From GCA-2687025 sp964473525 (GTDB lineage: Bacteria > Poribacteria > WGA-4E > GCA-2687025), in contig CAYYPK010000026.1 in the NCBI GenBank assembly GCA_964473525.1, forward strand, positions 25,819 through 89,818: DNA of 64,000 bases. The letters run 5' to 3'. The notes beneath the pieces were generated by a model, which was given only the letters and a program-made list of their open reading frames with translations, did no database searches and was not told the origin of the DNA. Below, piece by piece: positions 7,855-17,163 of the stretch. The first letter of the stretch is position 1, and each line of letters starts with the position of its first letter. The translations under genes were made by a program, and so were the position numbers.

Positions 7855-8616
7855 ATGGACGACGCGTCGCGGTGGACATCCGTACGCATGCGGGCGTCGC
7901 GGGACGGCCGGCACGTTAGCGGCGCCGAGAGGCTCGTGCCGTTCGCGGACTCGGCGCGGACGCTCATCGAGTTGCTCGCGCGGGCTGAGGCGGCCGGCGA
8001 CGGGCGCCGCGCCGTGCTCAACGTCGAGGACATCGCGGCGGAACGGATCGCGAGCGTGCCCTCCCTGGCCGTGCGAACGGTGACGGCGCGCGACCACGTG
8101 GCGGGTCAGCGGCTGGCGCGTGCCACGTTGCGCGGTCTGGGAGTCTCGGACGTCGCCTCGCGGACGGCCCTGGACCTGCTGAACGCCGGCCCGCGCCCAA
8201 CTGGCGGCGCCATGCGCGGCGCCGTGGTGATGGACCATCTCACGGGCGGCCGACTCGAACCGGACCCAGAACGCGGGGTCCGGGTGTCGCGCGTCGACAT
8301 GCGGTCGGACGAGCGAGCCCGCGTCCTCGCCGAGGGTCCTGGCGCCCGTTACCTTGATGCGCTCATCCTGGCGTCCAAGGTCGTGGCGTTGGGGTGCGTC
8401 GTCGCCGACCTTGGGTGGTCCGACGACCCGACGTATCTGCCCGGATATGTGGCGTCCACCGCAGGTGGTTACGTGCGGTTCACGCCGCTCAAGCCGCCTG
8501 GCTCCCCGCATGGAGGCCGCGTCTACTTCGTCCGGGGCGACGAATTCGAGGCGCCGCAGGACATCGAGTTCCTGGAGCGCAGGCCGACGCTGGTATCTCT
8601 GGAATGCCCGACATGA
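7855..8616 (+). CDS. bioW: 6-carboxyhexanoate--CoA ligase (pimeloyl-CoA synthetase)
   Basis: BioW activates pimelate to pimeloyl-CoA with ATP, the entry step to biotin in bacteria that lack BioC/BioH. The 253-residue protein opens with WTSVRMRASRDGRHVSGAER and contains RLEPDPERGVRVSRVD, both BioW signatures, with the usual family length. The start ATG at 7855 is two bases after the stop of the oxidoreductase, so the two are probably co-transcribed. No other biotin gene is in the window; bioF, bioA, bioD and bioB must be elsewhere if the pathway is complete. Confidence 0.9.
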   Translation: MDDASRWTSVRMRASRDGRHVSGAERLVPFADSARTLIELLARAEAAGDGRRAVLNVEDIAAERIASVPSLAVRTVTARDHVAGQRLARATLRGLGVSDVASRTALDLLNAGPRPTGGAMRGAVVMDHLTGGRLEPDPERGVRVSRVDMRSDERARVLAEGPGARYLDALILASKVVALGCVVADLGWSDDPTYLPGYVASTAGGYVRFTPLKPPGSPHGGRVYFVRGDEFEAPQDIEFLERRPTLVSLECPT

Positions 8617-8642
8617 CCGTGTAAGAGCGCGGTCTGTTCCGG

Positions 8643-8671
8643 TGGAAATCGGACGCCGGTTCGTGTAAAGT
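8643..8671 (+). promoter_or_regulatory. Candidate sigma70-type promoter of ferredoxin fusion gene
   Basis: TGGAAA (8643-8648), a 17-base spacer and TAAAGT (8666-8671) lie in the 132-base gap after bioW. Each box matches 4 of 6 consensus bases. The resulting leader would be about 70 bases, with AGGAG at 8709 too far from the ATG to serve it directly. Confidence 0.35.
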
Positions 8672-8748
8672 AAACCCGTGACGATCGCCTTGGGGAAGAC
8701 GACCGAAAGGAGAGTCGCCCTGGCCACTCCGGCCTGCGGCGCTTCTGA

Positions 8749-10305
8749 ATGGCCTACGTCATCTGTGAACCGTGCGTGGACGTGAAAGACACCGCCTGTG
8801 TCGCGGTGTGCCCTGTCGACTGTATCTACGACTTCGACGGGGAGAACATGCTGTACATACAGCCCGATGAGTGCATCGACTGCGATGCCTGTCGGCCTGA
8901 GTGTCCCGTCGAGGCCATCTTCCCCGTGGCCGAGGTACCTGGGCAGTGGCAGTCGTACATTGAGGTGAACCGCGTCATCTTCGAGACGCACTCGACGGAC
9001 GATGCCGCCAGCGACGACGAGGGCGATGAGCTCGCGCCCGCGGCGGCAGCGGCCAGCTCAGGCGGCGGCGGCTTCGCTGGGGCGATTACAGTTACTGAAC
9101 TCAGTCGAGATCGCATCCTGCGGGTTCTTCAGACCGTCGAGGAAGGCGTGCTGGACCCGGACGTCGCACTCATACAGCTCACCGGACTACCGGCGCAGGC
9201 CGCGCCCGCTCCCCGTGCAGCCGCGGCTCCCGCAGTAGCCACCGCTCCGGCGGCAGACATAGCCGAGCGCGTCGACGACGCCGTCCCCGAGGACGTGGTT
9301 GACCGCATCCAGGTGCTCCCAGAAGGCTACGGTGGTGGGGGAGCGCCGGCTGCCTCGGAGGATGTAGACGCGGAGGAGGCGCCTACGGCGGTCATTGAGG
9401 TGATGCCCGAGCCAGAAACGCCTCCGGCGCGCCCCGACCGACAGATCACCGGCTTCGCGGGCCTTCTGCTTCGGATGTCGCAGCCGCTGCTTGGCGCGTT
9501 GCCCGCGCCGCACAAGTACGCACTAGAGGGCTATGCGGGGCCGAAGACCTTCAACGCGTGTTGGGCGACCTGGCAGAACATCGGCCTTAATATCGCGGCC
9601 GGCACGATCGTGGCGATGGGACTCGCCCGCGCGATGCTGGGAGCCGAGTTGTGGCAGATCAGCTCGATGACAAACCTGTTCCCGCTGCTCGCGGTTGTCC
9701 TCGCGATGACCGAGGCGCTCGCACGCACGTGGTCGGTCACGGTCTCGTCCGCTCCAGCGCACCGGCAGTACAAGGGCGCGCTGTACGGTTGGCTGACTTC
9801 GTGGCTGGTGTGGCCGGTCGTCGAGGCCCTCGCGAAGAGCCTCTCCCACCCGCCTCACGACGGCGTGGTTCCTCCCGAGAAGGCGGTGCCCGGCGGCGTC
9901 GTTCACATCCCGGACGAGATGGAGAAGCGACGGCGGTACGGCATGGTGCACTCCGTCGACGAGAGCGCGGACGGGTATACGATCGTGATGGAACTGCCAC
10001 GCGTGACGCCCGTCAGCCTGCGCCCACGCGCGGAGCGTCTGCCAGCCCAGATGCCGGACTACGCGCTCAGGTCTTGGGTTGAGGACGGGGTGCTGCGCGT
10101 TCAGGGCACACTGGACGACCCAGCGTTCGCCGATGCAGTTGACCGGGACGCCGACTTTCCCGGCAGTTTCGTGGCGGAATTCGCCCTGGCGGACATCGGT
10201 GACGACGTCAACGAGCGGTACGACGCCGAGGCCAAGGAGCTAGTCGTGCGGGTCGCGAAGCGCGGCCGCCGGCTCTTCATCGAGGACATGGGCGGGGCCG
10301 CGTAG
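8749..10305 (+). CDS. Ferredoxin - membrane - alpha-crystallin-like fusion protein
   Basis: This 518-residue protein has an unfamiliar architecture. Residues 1-78 form a seven-iron ferredoxin: Cys9, Cys17, Cys21, Cys25, Cys42, Cys45, Cys48 and Cys52 match the [3Fe-4S][4Fe-4S] spacing of FdxA/FdI. Residues 79-225 are an Ala/Pro/Glu-rich linker with one helical block (LSRDRILRVLQTVEEGVLDP). About 228-350 contains three hydrophobic segments. About 395-510 resembles an Hsp20/alpha-crystallin domain: DGYTIVMELPRV, VEDGVLRVQGTLDD, GSFVAEFALADIGDDV and KELVVRVAKR follow the family order. The ATG is directly preceded by an in-frame TGA, so it is the earliest start, and no close Shine-Dalgarno is visible. 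It may couple electron transfer to membrane protein quality control, but that is speculation. Confidence 0.8.
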   Translation: MAYVICEPCVDVKDTACVAVCPVDCIYDFDGENMLYIQPDECIDCDACRPECPVEAIFPVAEVPGQWQSYIEVNRVIFETHSTDDAASDDEGDELAPAAAAASSGGGGFAGAITVTELSRDRILRVLQTVEEGVLDPDVALIQLTGLPAQAAPAPRAAAAPAVATAPAADIAERVDDAVPEDVVDRIQVLPEGYGGGGAPAASEDVDAEEAPTAVIEVMPEPETPPARPDRQITGFAGLLLRMSQPLLGALPAPHKYALEGYAGPKTFNACWATWQNIGLNIAAGTIVAMGLARAMLGAELWQISSMTNLFPLLAVVLAMTEALARTWSVTVSSAPAHRQYKGALYGWLTSWLVWPVVEALAKSLSHPPHDGVVPPEKAVPGGVVHIPDEMEKRRRYGMVHSVDESADGYTIVMELPRVTPVSLRPRAERLPAQMPDYALRSWVEDGVLRVQGTLDDPAFADAVDRDADFPGSFVAEFALADIGDDVNERYDAEAKELVVRVAKRGRRLFIEDMGGAA

Positions 10306-10313
10306 CCAGCGCG

Positions 10314-13300
10314 TCAGTTCGATCCTGCCGGAACGACACACCTGACCACGTCCACGACCCGGCCGTCGGAGATGACCCCGACTGCTTCTTTGAGGGTCTG
10401 CGCGCGGGCGTCCCAGGCCTCCCCGTCTAACGGCTGTCCATCCAGCGCGTAGTCGACCTCGACAACGGTCCACGCGGCTACGTCGTCGATGGCGACAACG
10501 TCGGCGGCGCCGACGAGGCGCTCCCCGTTGGCGCGCACGTCGAACGCCCGATTGAACAGCAAACGATGCGGCGGCGGGAAGCGCGCCGCGAGCCACTCGC
10601 TGGCGTGTCGGGCCGCCGCCACGGCCGCGTCCGCAAGCGCCGCGCGGTCGGCGCCGCCCGCGTAGGCCGTCAACAGCCCCTCCGCCCGGCCCCGCAACGC
10701 GTTGACGTCGTCTGGCGCCTGCCATGCCGACGGCAGCAACTGGCGCGCGGTAAGCGCCACTACGTTGGCGGGGGCGCCGGCCCTGCGCGCCACGCCATCC
10801 CCAGCCGCGTCTGCCACCGTGCCCAGCCCGTAAGCGTCAACGCCAGGTGTGGCAGGTGGCGCGTCCCACAGGCGTGACGGGTCGATCTCGGGAGCCGCGG
10901 CGGCGCGGTATGCCGTGCCGCCGCTGTCGAGCGCCGACGGCGGGTGGATTTCGCGATAGAAGGCGGCGTCCTGCCTGCATACGGAGCCGTCTTCCAGCAC
11001 GTGGCGGATCCAGTCGGCCCACGACGTGGCGTCGTCGAGGTCTTCGGACCTGGAGCGTCTGTCGGTGCAGCACCCTACGATCAAGTGCCGCTGCGCGCGC
11101 GTGAACGCCACGTAGAGGAGTCGCTTCTGCTCCGCCCTCCCACGACGCCGTCTGTCCTCCTCCATACGTCGCCAGGTGAAAGTCTTCGCCACGTCGTGGT
11201 AGGCGGTCTTGTAGCGGATGGCGACGGTCGCTGGGTCGTCATTGGCGCCGTCCGGGTCGCGGCCTATCGCAAGCCGCGTCGCCCGCGAGGAGCCCGCCGG
11301 CCCCGCCGTCTCGTCGATGTTAGGGCGGAAGCCGGCGTCCGTGTCCGGGACGATGACCATCGGCCATTCCAGCCCCTTCGCGCGATGCACCGTGAGCAGC
11401 TGGATGGCTCCACCCTCGGGCATGTCCGCGTCGCCCTCTGCGTCGCCTTCCTCGTCCTGCATGTCTATGTGTCGAGTGAGGTCGCCCAGAGTGCGCGCGC
11501 CGTCGGCCTCCAACGCCGCCACAATGCCGAGGAACTTCTCGACGTTCAGGACGCGTTGCCGCCCGTCGACCCCAAGGGCGTACGGCGCATAGGCGCCTGA
11601 CTCGACCAACGCTCGGGAGAGCACGGCTGAGACCGGCTCACGGCGAGACGCGGCCCGCCACCGCCGTAGCATGTCCGGCGCCTTGCGGAGCGCGTGGAGA
11701 TCGTCGGATGAGAACCCGGCCTCGTCCATCGACGCGTCGTCCGGGAGGGCGAGGAGGACGTCCCAGAGCCGCTGGTAAGGGTAAGCGCGGCGAGTAGCCA
11801 GCAACAGAAGGCCACTGTCGCTGCAGCCGACGATCGGTGACCGGAGCGCTCCCACGAGAGGGATGTCCTGGTCGACGTCCTGCATGAGTCGCATGAGGTT
11901 GCGCAGATCGCGCGCCTCCTCGCTCCGAAAGAAACCACGGCCTCGGGCGGCGATGTAGGGGACGCCGTGCGCGCGTAGAGCGTCCTCGTACGTGTGCTGG
12001 TGCGTCGTCCGCCGAAAGAGGATCCCAACCGAGCGGTCGCCCGCCTCGATACTGGCGGCGAGCCCTGGGAAGTCACTCTCCCTCTCTCCGCGCGTCACGC
12101 CTTGCAGGAGTTGGGCAATCGCCCGCGCCTCACGCTCGTACACAGTGCCCTGGTCCTCGGCGGCCTCCTCGCCGTCGTCCGTGGCATCGCTAGCCTCGCC
12201 CACGAGGTCCACGATGCGCGTCACGGACCCGCCCCGCTCGACCGACGCCGCTGGCGGCTCGGATATGTCACCGTGGGTCAACATCTGCGCCTGCGCCTCG
12301 TACGGGCGGTCGCCGGTGAGAAGCGACGCGAAGAAGCGGTTCGTGAAGAGGATCAGGTTGGGCGCCGAGCGGAAGTTGGCGGTGAATTCGAGGTTGTGGT
12401 CGAGTTCGCGTCGCGCGAGGCCGCACACTTCCACCTCGCCTCCCCGGAATTCGTAGATCGCCTGCTTCTCGTCGCCCACGACTGACAGGACGTCGGGTCG
12501 CAGGGCCCCGGCTCCATCGTCGGCGAGCGCGCGGAACATCGCCCACTGATGGCGGTTGGTGTCCTGGAATTCGTCTATGAAGATCGCGCGGAACTGGCGC
12601 CTGAGCGCGGCCAGCACCCCGGGGTCTCGGAAGAGGGCCGCCGCGCATTCTTCCAGATCCACGAAATCCAACGCGCCAAGTCGCTCCTTGCGACGCCTAT
12701 ACTCCTCGACGCACGTGCCGGTCAGCCGCGCCAGCGAGGCGAGCGCCTCGTGCGCGTCTTCCTCAAGCGATCCGTCCCACTCAAAGGTCAGGCTGGGATC
12801 AGCAACCAGCCGCTCCGCGATGGCGACCATCACAACGTGCGCGTGGTCTCGTGTCTCCTCGTCCCACGCCTTCTCGGCGCCCAGTTTCCTGATACTGACC
12901 TTCCCCGCCTTCGTCAGCAGCGCCAGCCGTAGCGCCGGCAGATCCTGCTGGGCGAGGCCGTTCAGCGTCGCCGCTCTTTTGAGCGCGAGCTTGTCACGAT
13001 CCCCTCCTGGCAGAGGCGCCGCAGCCCGGAGCGCGGCGACGAGGTCGAGCAGGGCGTCGTGAGAGAAGAAGGCCTCCCGCGCGCGGCGCATGAACTCCTG
13101 CGCGCGTCGCGCCGTCGCCTCGAACATCGCCCCCGGTTCCTCGGCCATGCGTCGCAGCCAGGCGTCGACCTCAATGCGCTTGCGAATGAGAACGGTGATG
13201 GCGGCGCACACGCCCGCGCGGCGTTGCTGACGCAGCCAACGGCGCAGGTCGTCGCGCATGGGCGCGCGCGGCGATGATGCGATGCGGTCAATGACGCCCT

Positions 13301-13718
13301 CGACCGAGTCACGGAGGAGCGCCTGCTGTTCGGCGCCGCTGATGACACGGAAGTCTGGATCGACACCTTCGAGCCGGTCAGGGAAGCGTCTCAGGACGTG
13401 CGCGAAGAACGTGTGCATCGTCGAGATGTGGTTCTGGAGGAAGCCGTCGCGCATCGCCTCCAGGCGGTCGCGCTCGTCGCCGTCGCTCTGACGGATGCGC
13501 GCCAGCAGGGCCTGGTAGACGCGCCGTCGTATCTCGCCCGCGGCGTCGTCGGTGAACGTGACGACAAGGAGCTGGTCGATGCGTTCCAGGCCGTCAAGGA
13601 CACGGACGACTCGTTCGGTCATCGCGCTGGTCTTGCCCGTGCCGGCGCCTGCGGTGACGGCCACGTTCCCGTCTGTCGCGACGACCCTCGCCTGCTGTGC
13701 CGTGAGAGTCACGGGCAT
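10314..13718 (-). CDS. addA: AddA-type UvrD-family helicase, nuclease motif degenerate
   Basis: This is the helicase subunit of an AddAB/RecBCD-type complex that processes double-strand breaks for recombination. It has 1134 residues. The superfamily 1 motifs are all visible: AGAGTGKT (23-30), VVTFTDDAAGEIRRRV, AIFIDEFQDTN, VVGDEKQAIYEFRGG, NFRSAPNLI, LLTVHRAKGLEWPMVIVPD and KRLLYVAFTRA. The C-terminal region aligns with the AddA nuclease but reads VGAADVVAIDD and EVDYALD where active enzymes have a D-Y-K-T core, so the catalytic lysine appears replaced by alanine. The start at 13718 overlaps the addB stop by one base (TAATG) with GGGAGGA upstream. An upstream in-frame ATG at 13841 lies inside addB and is unlikely. 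Confidence 0.88.
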   Translation of the reverse strand: MPVTLTAQQARVVATDGNVAVTAGAGTGKTSAMTERVVRVLDGLERIDQLLVVTFTDDAAGEIRRRVYQALLARIRQSDGDERDRLEAMRDGFLQNHISTMHTFFAHVLRRFPDRLEGVDPDFRVISGAEQQALLRDSVEGVIDRIASSPRAPMRDDLRRWLRQQRRAGVCAAITVLIRKRIEVDAWLRRMAEEPGAMFEATARRAQEFMRRAREAFFSHDALLDLVAALRAAAPLPGGDRDKLALKRAATLNGLAQQDLPALRLALLTKAGKVSIRKLGAEKAWDEETRDHAHVVMVAIAERLVADPSLTFEWDGSLEEDAHEALASLARLTGTCVEEYRRRKERLGALDFVDLEECAAALFRDPGVLAALRRQFRAIFIDEFQDTNRHQWAMFRALADDGAGALRPDVLSVVGDEKQAIYEFRGGEVEVCGLARRELDHNLEFTANFRSAPNLILFTNRFFASLLTGDRPYEAQAQMLTHGDISEPPAASVERGGSVTRIVDLVGEASDATDDGEEAAEDQGTVYEREARAIAQLLQGVTRGERESDFPGLAASIEAGDRSVGILFRRTTHQHTYEDALRAHGVPYIAARGRGFFRSEEARDLRNLMRLMQDVDQDIPLVGALRSPIVGCSDSGLLLLATRRAYPYQRLWDVLLALPDDASMDEAGFSSDDLHALRKAPDMLRRWRAASRREPVSAVLSRALVESGAYAPYALGVDGRQRVLNVEKFLGIVAALEADGARTLGDLTRHIDMQDEEGDAEGDADMPEGGAIQLLTVHRAKGLEWPMVIVPDTDAGFRPNIDETAGPAGSSRATRLAIGRDPDGANDDPATVAIRYKTAYHDVAKTFTWRRMEEDRRRRGRAEQKRLLYVAFTRAQRHLIVGCCTDRRSRSEDLDDATSWADWIRHVLEDGSVCRQDAAFYREIHPPSALDSGGTAYRAAAAPEIDPSRLWDAPPATPGVDAYGLGTVADAAGDGVARRAGAPANVVALTARQLLPSAWQAPDDVNALRGRAEGLLTAYAGGADRAALADAAVAAARHASEWLAARFPPPHRLLFNRAFDVRANGERLVGAADVVAIDDVAAWTVVEVDYALDGQPLDGEAWDARAQTLKEAVGVISDGRVVDVVRCVVPAGSN

Positions 13719-16700
13719 TAGGAGTCCTCCCGCGACGAGCGATCGGCTGGCGCAGCTGGGTCCAACGCGTCGAACGGCTGCGGGTCGTAGTACGGCTGGT
13801 CGGTCACCATCCTTCTCTGACGCGAGGGGCGCATCCGGCACGCGTCGCGGTATTCGCAGTACAGGCAGCCCGCGTCGTCCTCGGACTTCGCGGTCACTGG
13901 GAAGCGCCCGTGTCGCATGTGCGCTTCGATTTCCTGGACCCGCTCGCGCGTGATCTCGCGGAACCGCGTGAAGGCGTCGTCGTCCAGGAGGCCCGCCGAC
14001 TTGCGCTCGACCTTCGTCAGGTCGCCACGCGCCAAGGGATCCCGACGCTTGACGTCCGTTGGATCCTGCACCGAGTAGAAGGTGCCGCCCGCCGGGCTGG
14101 AGAACCCCTCGCGTCCCGCGAGCGCCTCCATGTAGATGGCGAGCTGGAAGTTGCTCCCGCCTAGCGCATCGCGAGCGGTCGGGTTCCTGCCGGTCTTGTA
14201 GTCGAAGACGACGAAGCGTCCGGTCTCCTCATCTACATCCACGCGGTCGACATAGCCCTTGATGTGGATGTCGCCGTCGCCGTCGGCGCGAGGAATCACG
14301 TGGGCGTCGAGCCGCACCCTGGCGTCCTCTCTCCCGGTGTCGCCGAACGCGACCTCGTTGTAGCGTCCGCGCGCGTAGCCGCCCTGGAACTCCACGCCCT
14401 TCTGGTCGTGCTCGGCGCGCAGGAAGCTGGCGAGCAGGCCCTGTGGGCCGTCCGGGTCGTCCAACCCCAGCGTCAGCGCCCGCTTCTCCTCTTCCCAATA
14501 CAGGTTCGGGTATCGCTCGTCGAGCGCGTCGAATTCCTGGCGCGCGCAGGCGAGCATTCTCTGTCTGGCGTCCGCGCCGTCCCAATCGTCCACGCCCAGA
14601 CCCGGCCCTCCTCGGCTGAAGAACTTCTCGAAGATGCCGTGGATGACGATGCCGCGGACGTTTGGAGCGATGTCCGGCTCTACCTCATCCTGGCCGCCGA
14701 TGCGCAGGACGTGGCTGTAGAACAGCCTCGCGGGGCACTTCGCGTAGGTGTCGAACTGCGTGGCTGACAGCTCGCCGCTCGTGAATTCGTCTAGCGCGGT
14801 CATAACCGCCGGGTGGCTTCCAGCGAGGTAGGTGTCGTATTCGCTCCACCGCGTCACGGATTCGCGAGCCGCCGCCAAGCGGACGAGCGCGTCCACGTTC
14901 CCACGCCCGAGGTCGCTCGCGGACACGTCCTCGGCGCGCCCACTCGAGGCGAGGGCTTCCCGCGCGCACAGGACACCCGCGTTGGCCGTGGGGTCGCGCA
15001 CGATGTCGTCCTCCGAGAGTCCGAGGGCGGCTACGACGTCGTCGACGAAAGGCGACGGCGAGAGGGCGCCTCCGCCTTCGGTGGTGGGATAGGTCAGCAC
15101 GACGTGCCGCGCGTTCGTCAGCGCCTCTCGGAAGGTGAACCGCTCGACGGATGTGGTATCCACGGCCGCGCCCGCGTCGCCATCGCTCGGCGCCGGTGGC
15201 TCCACAAGGAAATTCGCCGGAGCCGCTGCGGGGAACTCGCCCTCGACGAGGCCTGCCATGTAGAGTCGGTCAAACGACAGACCGACCGTCTGGTCCGGCG
15301 TAAGGACCGTGACGGCGTTCTCGCGGTGTTCCGCGGGGAGACGCGCGTCTGAACTGGATAGCGCGAGGCAGATGTAACGCGCGAGGTCGGCGGCCATCGA
15401 ATCCCGTTTCGGCGCAACCGCTTCGAACGTCGCGACGCACTGGCTGAGCAACGTCAAGAACGCCCGCCAGGCAGCGGGCTCGGTCTGCCCACTACGCTGG
15501 GCGGTCTCGGTCGGGTCGATCGGCGTCAGCCCGTGGTCTCTCAGCAGGGAGAGCAGGGCATCCGCGAAGTAGCGAGGCGACGCAGCCGAAGCGAGAGCTT
15601 GCAGGCGTTCCACGAAGTCGCCAACAACGCACAGGTCGAAGGCCACGCGTATGTCGTCCGCGTGCGGTGGTTCCCACGACCCCGTGTGCGTGTCGTCGCC
15701 CCTTCGCTCGCGGGCATGCCTCAGATACGTCGTGATCCGTAGGTACCACGTCTCGGCGTCGAATGCGTCGCCGATGCCAGCGCGGGTGACCCGACTCGCG
15801 AATTCCGCTAGTGAAAACGTGGGGAATCGCGCGGCTGGATCCAGGGGGGCGTCAGCGAGAGCTGCGACTGAGTCGAAGATGTCGACAGGCGTGTGCATGC
15901 GGGCGTGGCGCAACACATCCATGAGCTCGCGGATCGTCCACGCGGCGTCCTCGTCACCGACGGAGCTGAGCAGCTTGTGCACGACCCGCAGGAGGGGTGT
16001 CGCCAACAGCGGGGCGCCACGGCTCACGTTGGCGGCCATACCGTACTCGCGGAAGGTGTCCTGTACCAGCGCTGCGTAGGTGTCGTACGACGACACCACG
16101 AGGGCATACGGCGTCAGGTCCGCGTCCGTCTGATCGATGTCCCCAAGGTCGGCGCGGATCATGCGCGCGACGCCGCGCACCTCCTCGCGGCGGTCGGGGT
16201 AAGCCACGACGCGCAACCGCCCGTCCGCCCCATCGCCGCCCAACCTGTCGGGGACGCACAGCGCCGACGCGATGCGGGGAAGAGGATTGGAGTCGTCCGG
16301 AGCGACACGGTCGATCCGAGCGTCGGCACCCGCCCAGAGCGCCATCGGGGCGGCTGCGGCGAACCCCCGATTCAGGGCCAGTCGTGGCTGCTCCACGTCT
16401 GGGGCGGGCAGCGTGATGATGACCTCGTCGAACGCGAGAGAGAGTACGTCCATGAGCCGGATGTCGACGGGCCGCGTGAGCGCGAATTCGTCGATGACCA
16501 GCACGCGTTCCTGCGCCGGGTACCCGCGTTGCTGCCACGCCGAGATGAGCGACGCCGCCAACCTACGGATGTCCATGAAGCCGCGCTCTCGTAGCGCGTC
16601 GTCGTATGCGCGGGCCAGTCGCGCGAGGGCGGGTGCGTGACCCGTCGTAGGCGTCACGCCACGCGCGAGCTCCTCGACGTCCGGCCCGCCCTCGTACCAC

Positions 16701-17116
16701 GCGCCGGCCATCGCGTCGAGGAACCCAACGACCTTCCGCGCCAGGCCGCGGGTGAGCGGCCCCCGCCCGACCACTGGAGCGTCGCCAGCGAGCTCCTGCA
16801 CCAGCAGCGCTCGGGCCTCGGCTCCGAGGCGCCGGAACGGCCCGCCGAGCTCGTCAGAGTGTCGGTTCAGGAGCGAGTCGGGCGTGTCGACCCGTGGCGT
16901 CCAGCACCGCCCCCCGAAGTGCGCGAGGACATCCCGCCCCGCGGCTGCCGCCCGCTCAGGCGTTGGGACCAGGAACTGGGCAGCTAGCGTACGCGTGTCC
17001 TGGTCGTAGACGGATTCGAGGCGCGCAAACAGGGCCTCCTGTCGACGGCGCTGCGGCACGCCAATGATGAGATGCTTGGTTGGCAAGATGCGCTCCAGCG
17101 AGCCGCCGTGAACCAC
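13718..17116 (-). CDS. addB: AddB-like PD-(D/E)XK nuclease subunit with Fe-S cluster
   Basis: This partner of AddA in double-strand break processing has 1132 residues. The N-terminal part is a helicase-like region with no intact Walker A. The C-terminal nuclease is intact: VKGYVDRVDV supplies the aspartate, VVFDYKTG the D-x-K pair and NFQLAIYMEAL the QxxxY motif. Cys794 (YAKCPARLFY) and Cys1084, Cys1087 and Cys1093 (CLYCEYRDAC) form the four-cysteine iron-sulfur arrangement that clamps AddB-type nucleases. The stop shares one base with the addA start. It lies 47 bases downstream of the MFS gene in the same minus-strand run. Confidence 0.85.
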   Translation of the reverse strand: MVHGGSLERILPTKHLIIGVPQRRRQEALFARLESVYDQDTRTLAAQFLVPTPERAAAAGRDVLAHFGGRCWTPRVDTPDSLLNRHSDELGGPFRRLGAEARALLVQELAGDAPVVGRGPLTRGLARKVVGFLDAMAGAWYEGGPDVEELARGVTPTTGHAPALARLARAYDDALRERGFMDIRRLAASLISAWQQRGYPAQERVLVIDEFALTRPVDIRLMDVLSLAFDEVIITLPAPDVEQPRLALNRGFAAAAPMALWAGADARIDRVAPDDSNPLPRIASALCVPDRLGGDGADGRLRVVAYPDRREEVRGVARMIRADLGDIDQTDADLTPYALVVSSYDTYAALVQDTFREYGMAANVSRGAPLLATPLLRVVHKLLSSVGDEDAAWTIRELMDVLRHARMHTPVDIFDSVAALADAPLDPAARFPTFSLAEFASRVTRAGIGDAFDAETWYLRITTYLRHARERRGDDTHTGSWEPPHADDIRVAFDLCVVGDFVERLQALASAASPRYFADALLSLLRDHGLTPIDPTETAQRSGQTEPAAWRAFLTLLSQCVATFEAVAPKRDSMAADLARYICLALSSSDARLPAEHRENAVTVLTPDQTVGLSFDRLYMAGLVEGEFPAAAPANFLVEPPAPSDGDAGAAVDTTSVERFTFREALTNARHVVLTYPTTEGGGALSPSPFVDDVVAALGLSEDDIVRDPTANAGVLCAREALASSGRAEDVSASDLGRGNVDALVRLAAARESVTRWSEYDTYLAGSHPAVMTALDEFTSGELSATQFDTYAKCPARLFYSHVLRIGGQDEVEPDIAPNVRGIVIHGIFEKFFSRGGPGLGVDDWDGADARQRMLACARQEFDALDERYPNLYWEEEKRALTLGLDDPDGPQGLLASFLRAEHDQKGVEFQGGYARGRYNEVAFGDTGREDARVRLDAHVIPRADGDGDIHIKGYVDRVDVDEETGRFVVFDYKTGRNPTARDALGGSNFQLAIYMEALAGREGFSSPAGGTFYSVQDPTDVKRRDPLARGDLTKVERKSAGLLDDDAFTRFREITRERVQEIEAHMRHGRFPVTAKSEDDAGCLYCEYRDACRMRPSRQRRMVTDQPYYDPQPFDALDPAAPADRSSREDS

Positions 17117-17163
17117 GTCCGCCCTGGTGGACTATTGGCGGTAAGGGGCATCGCGTCAAGCGT

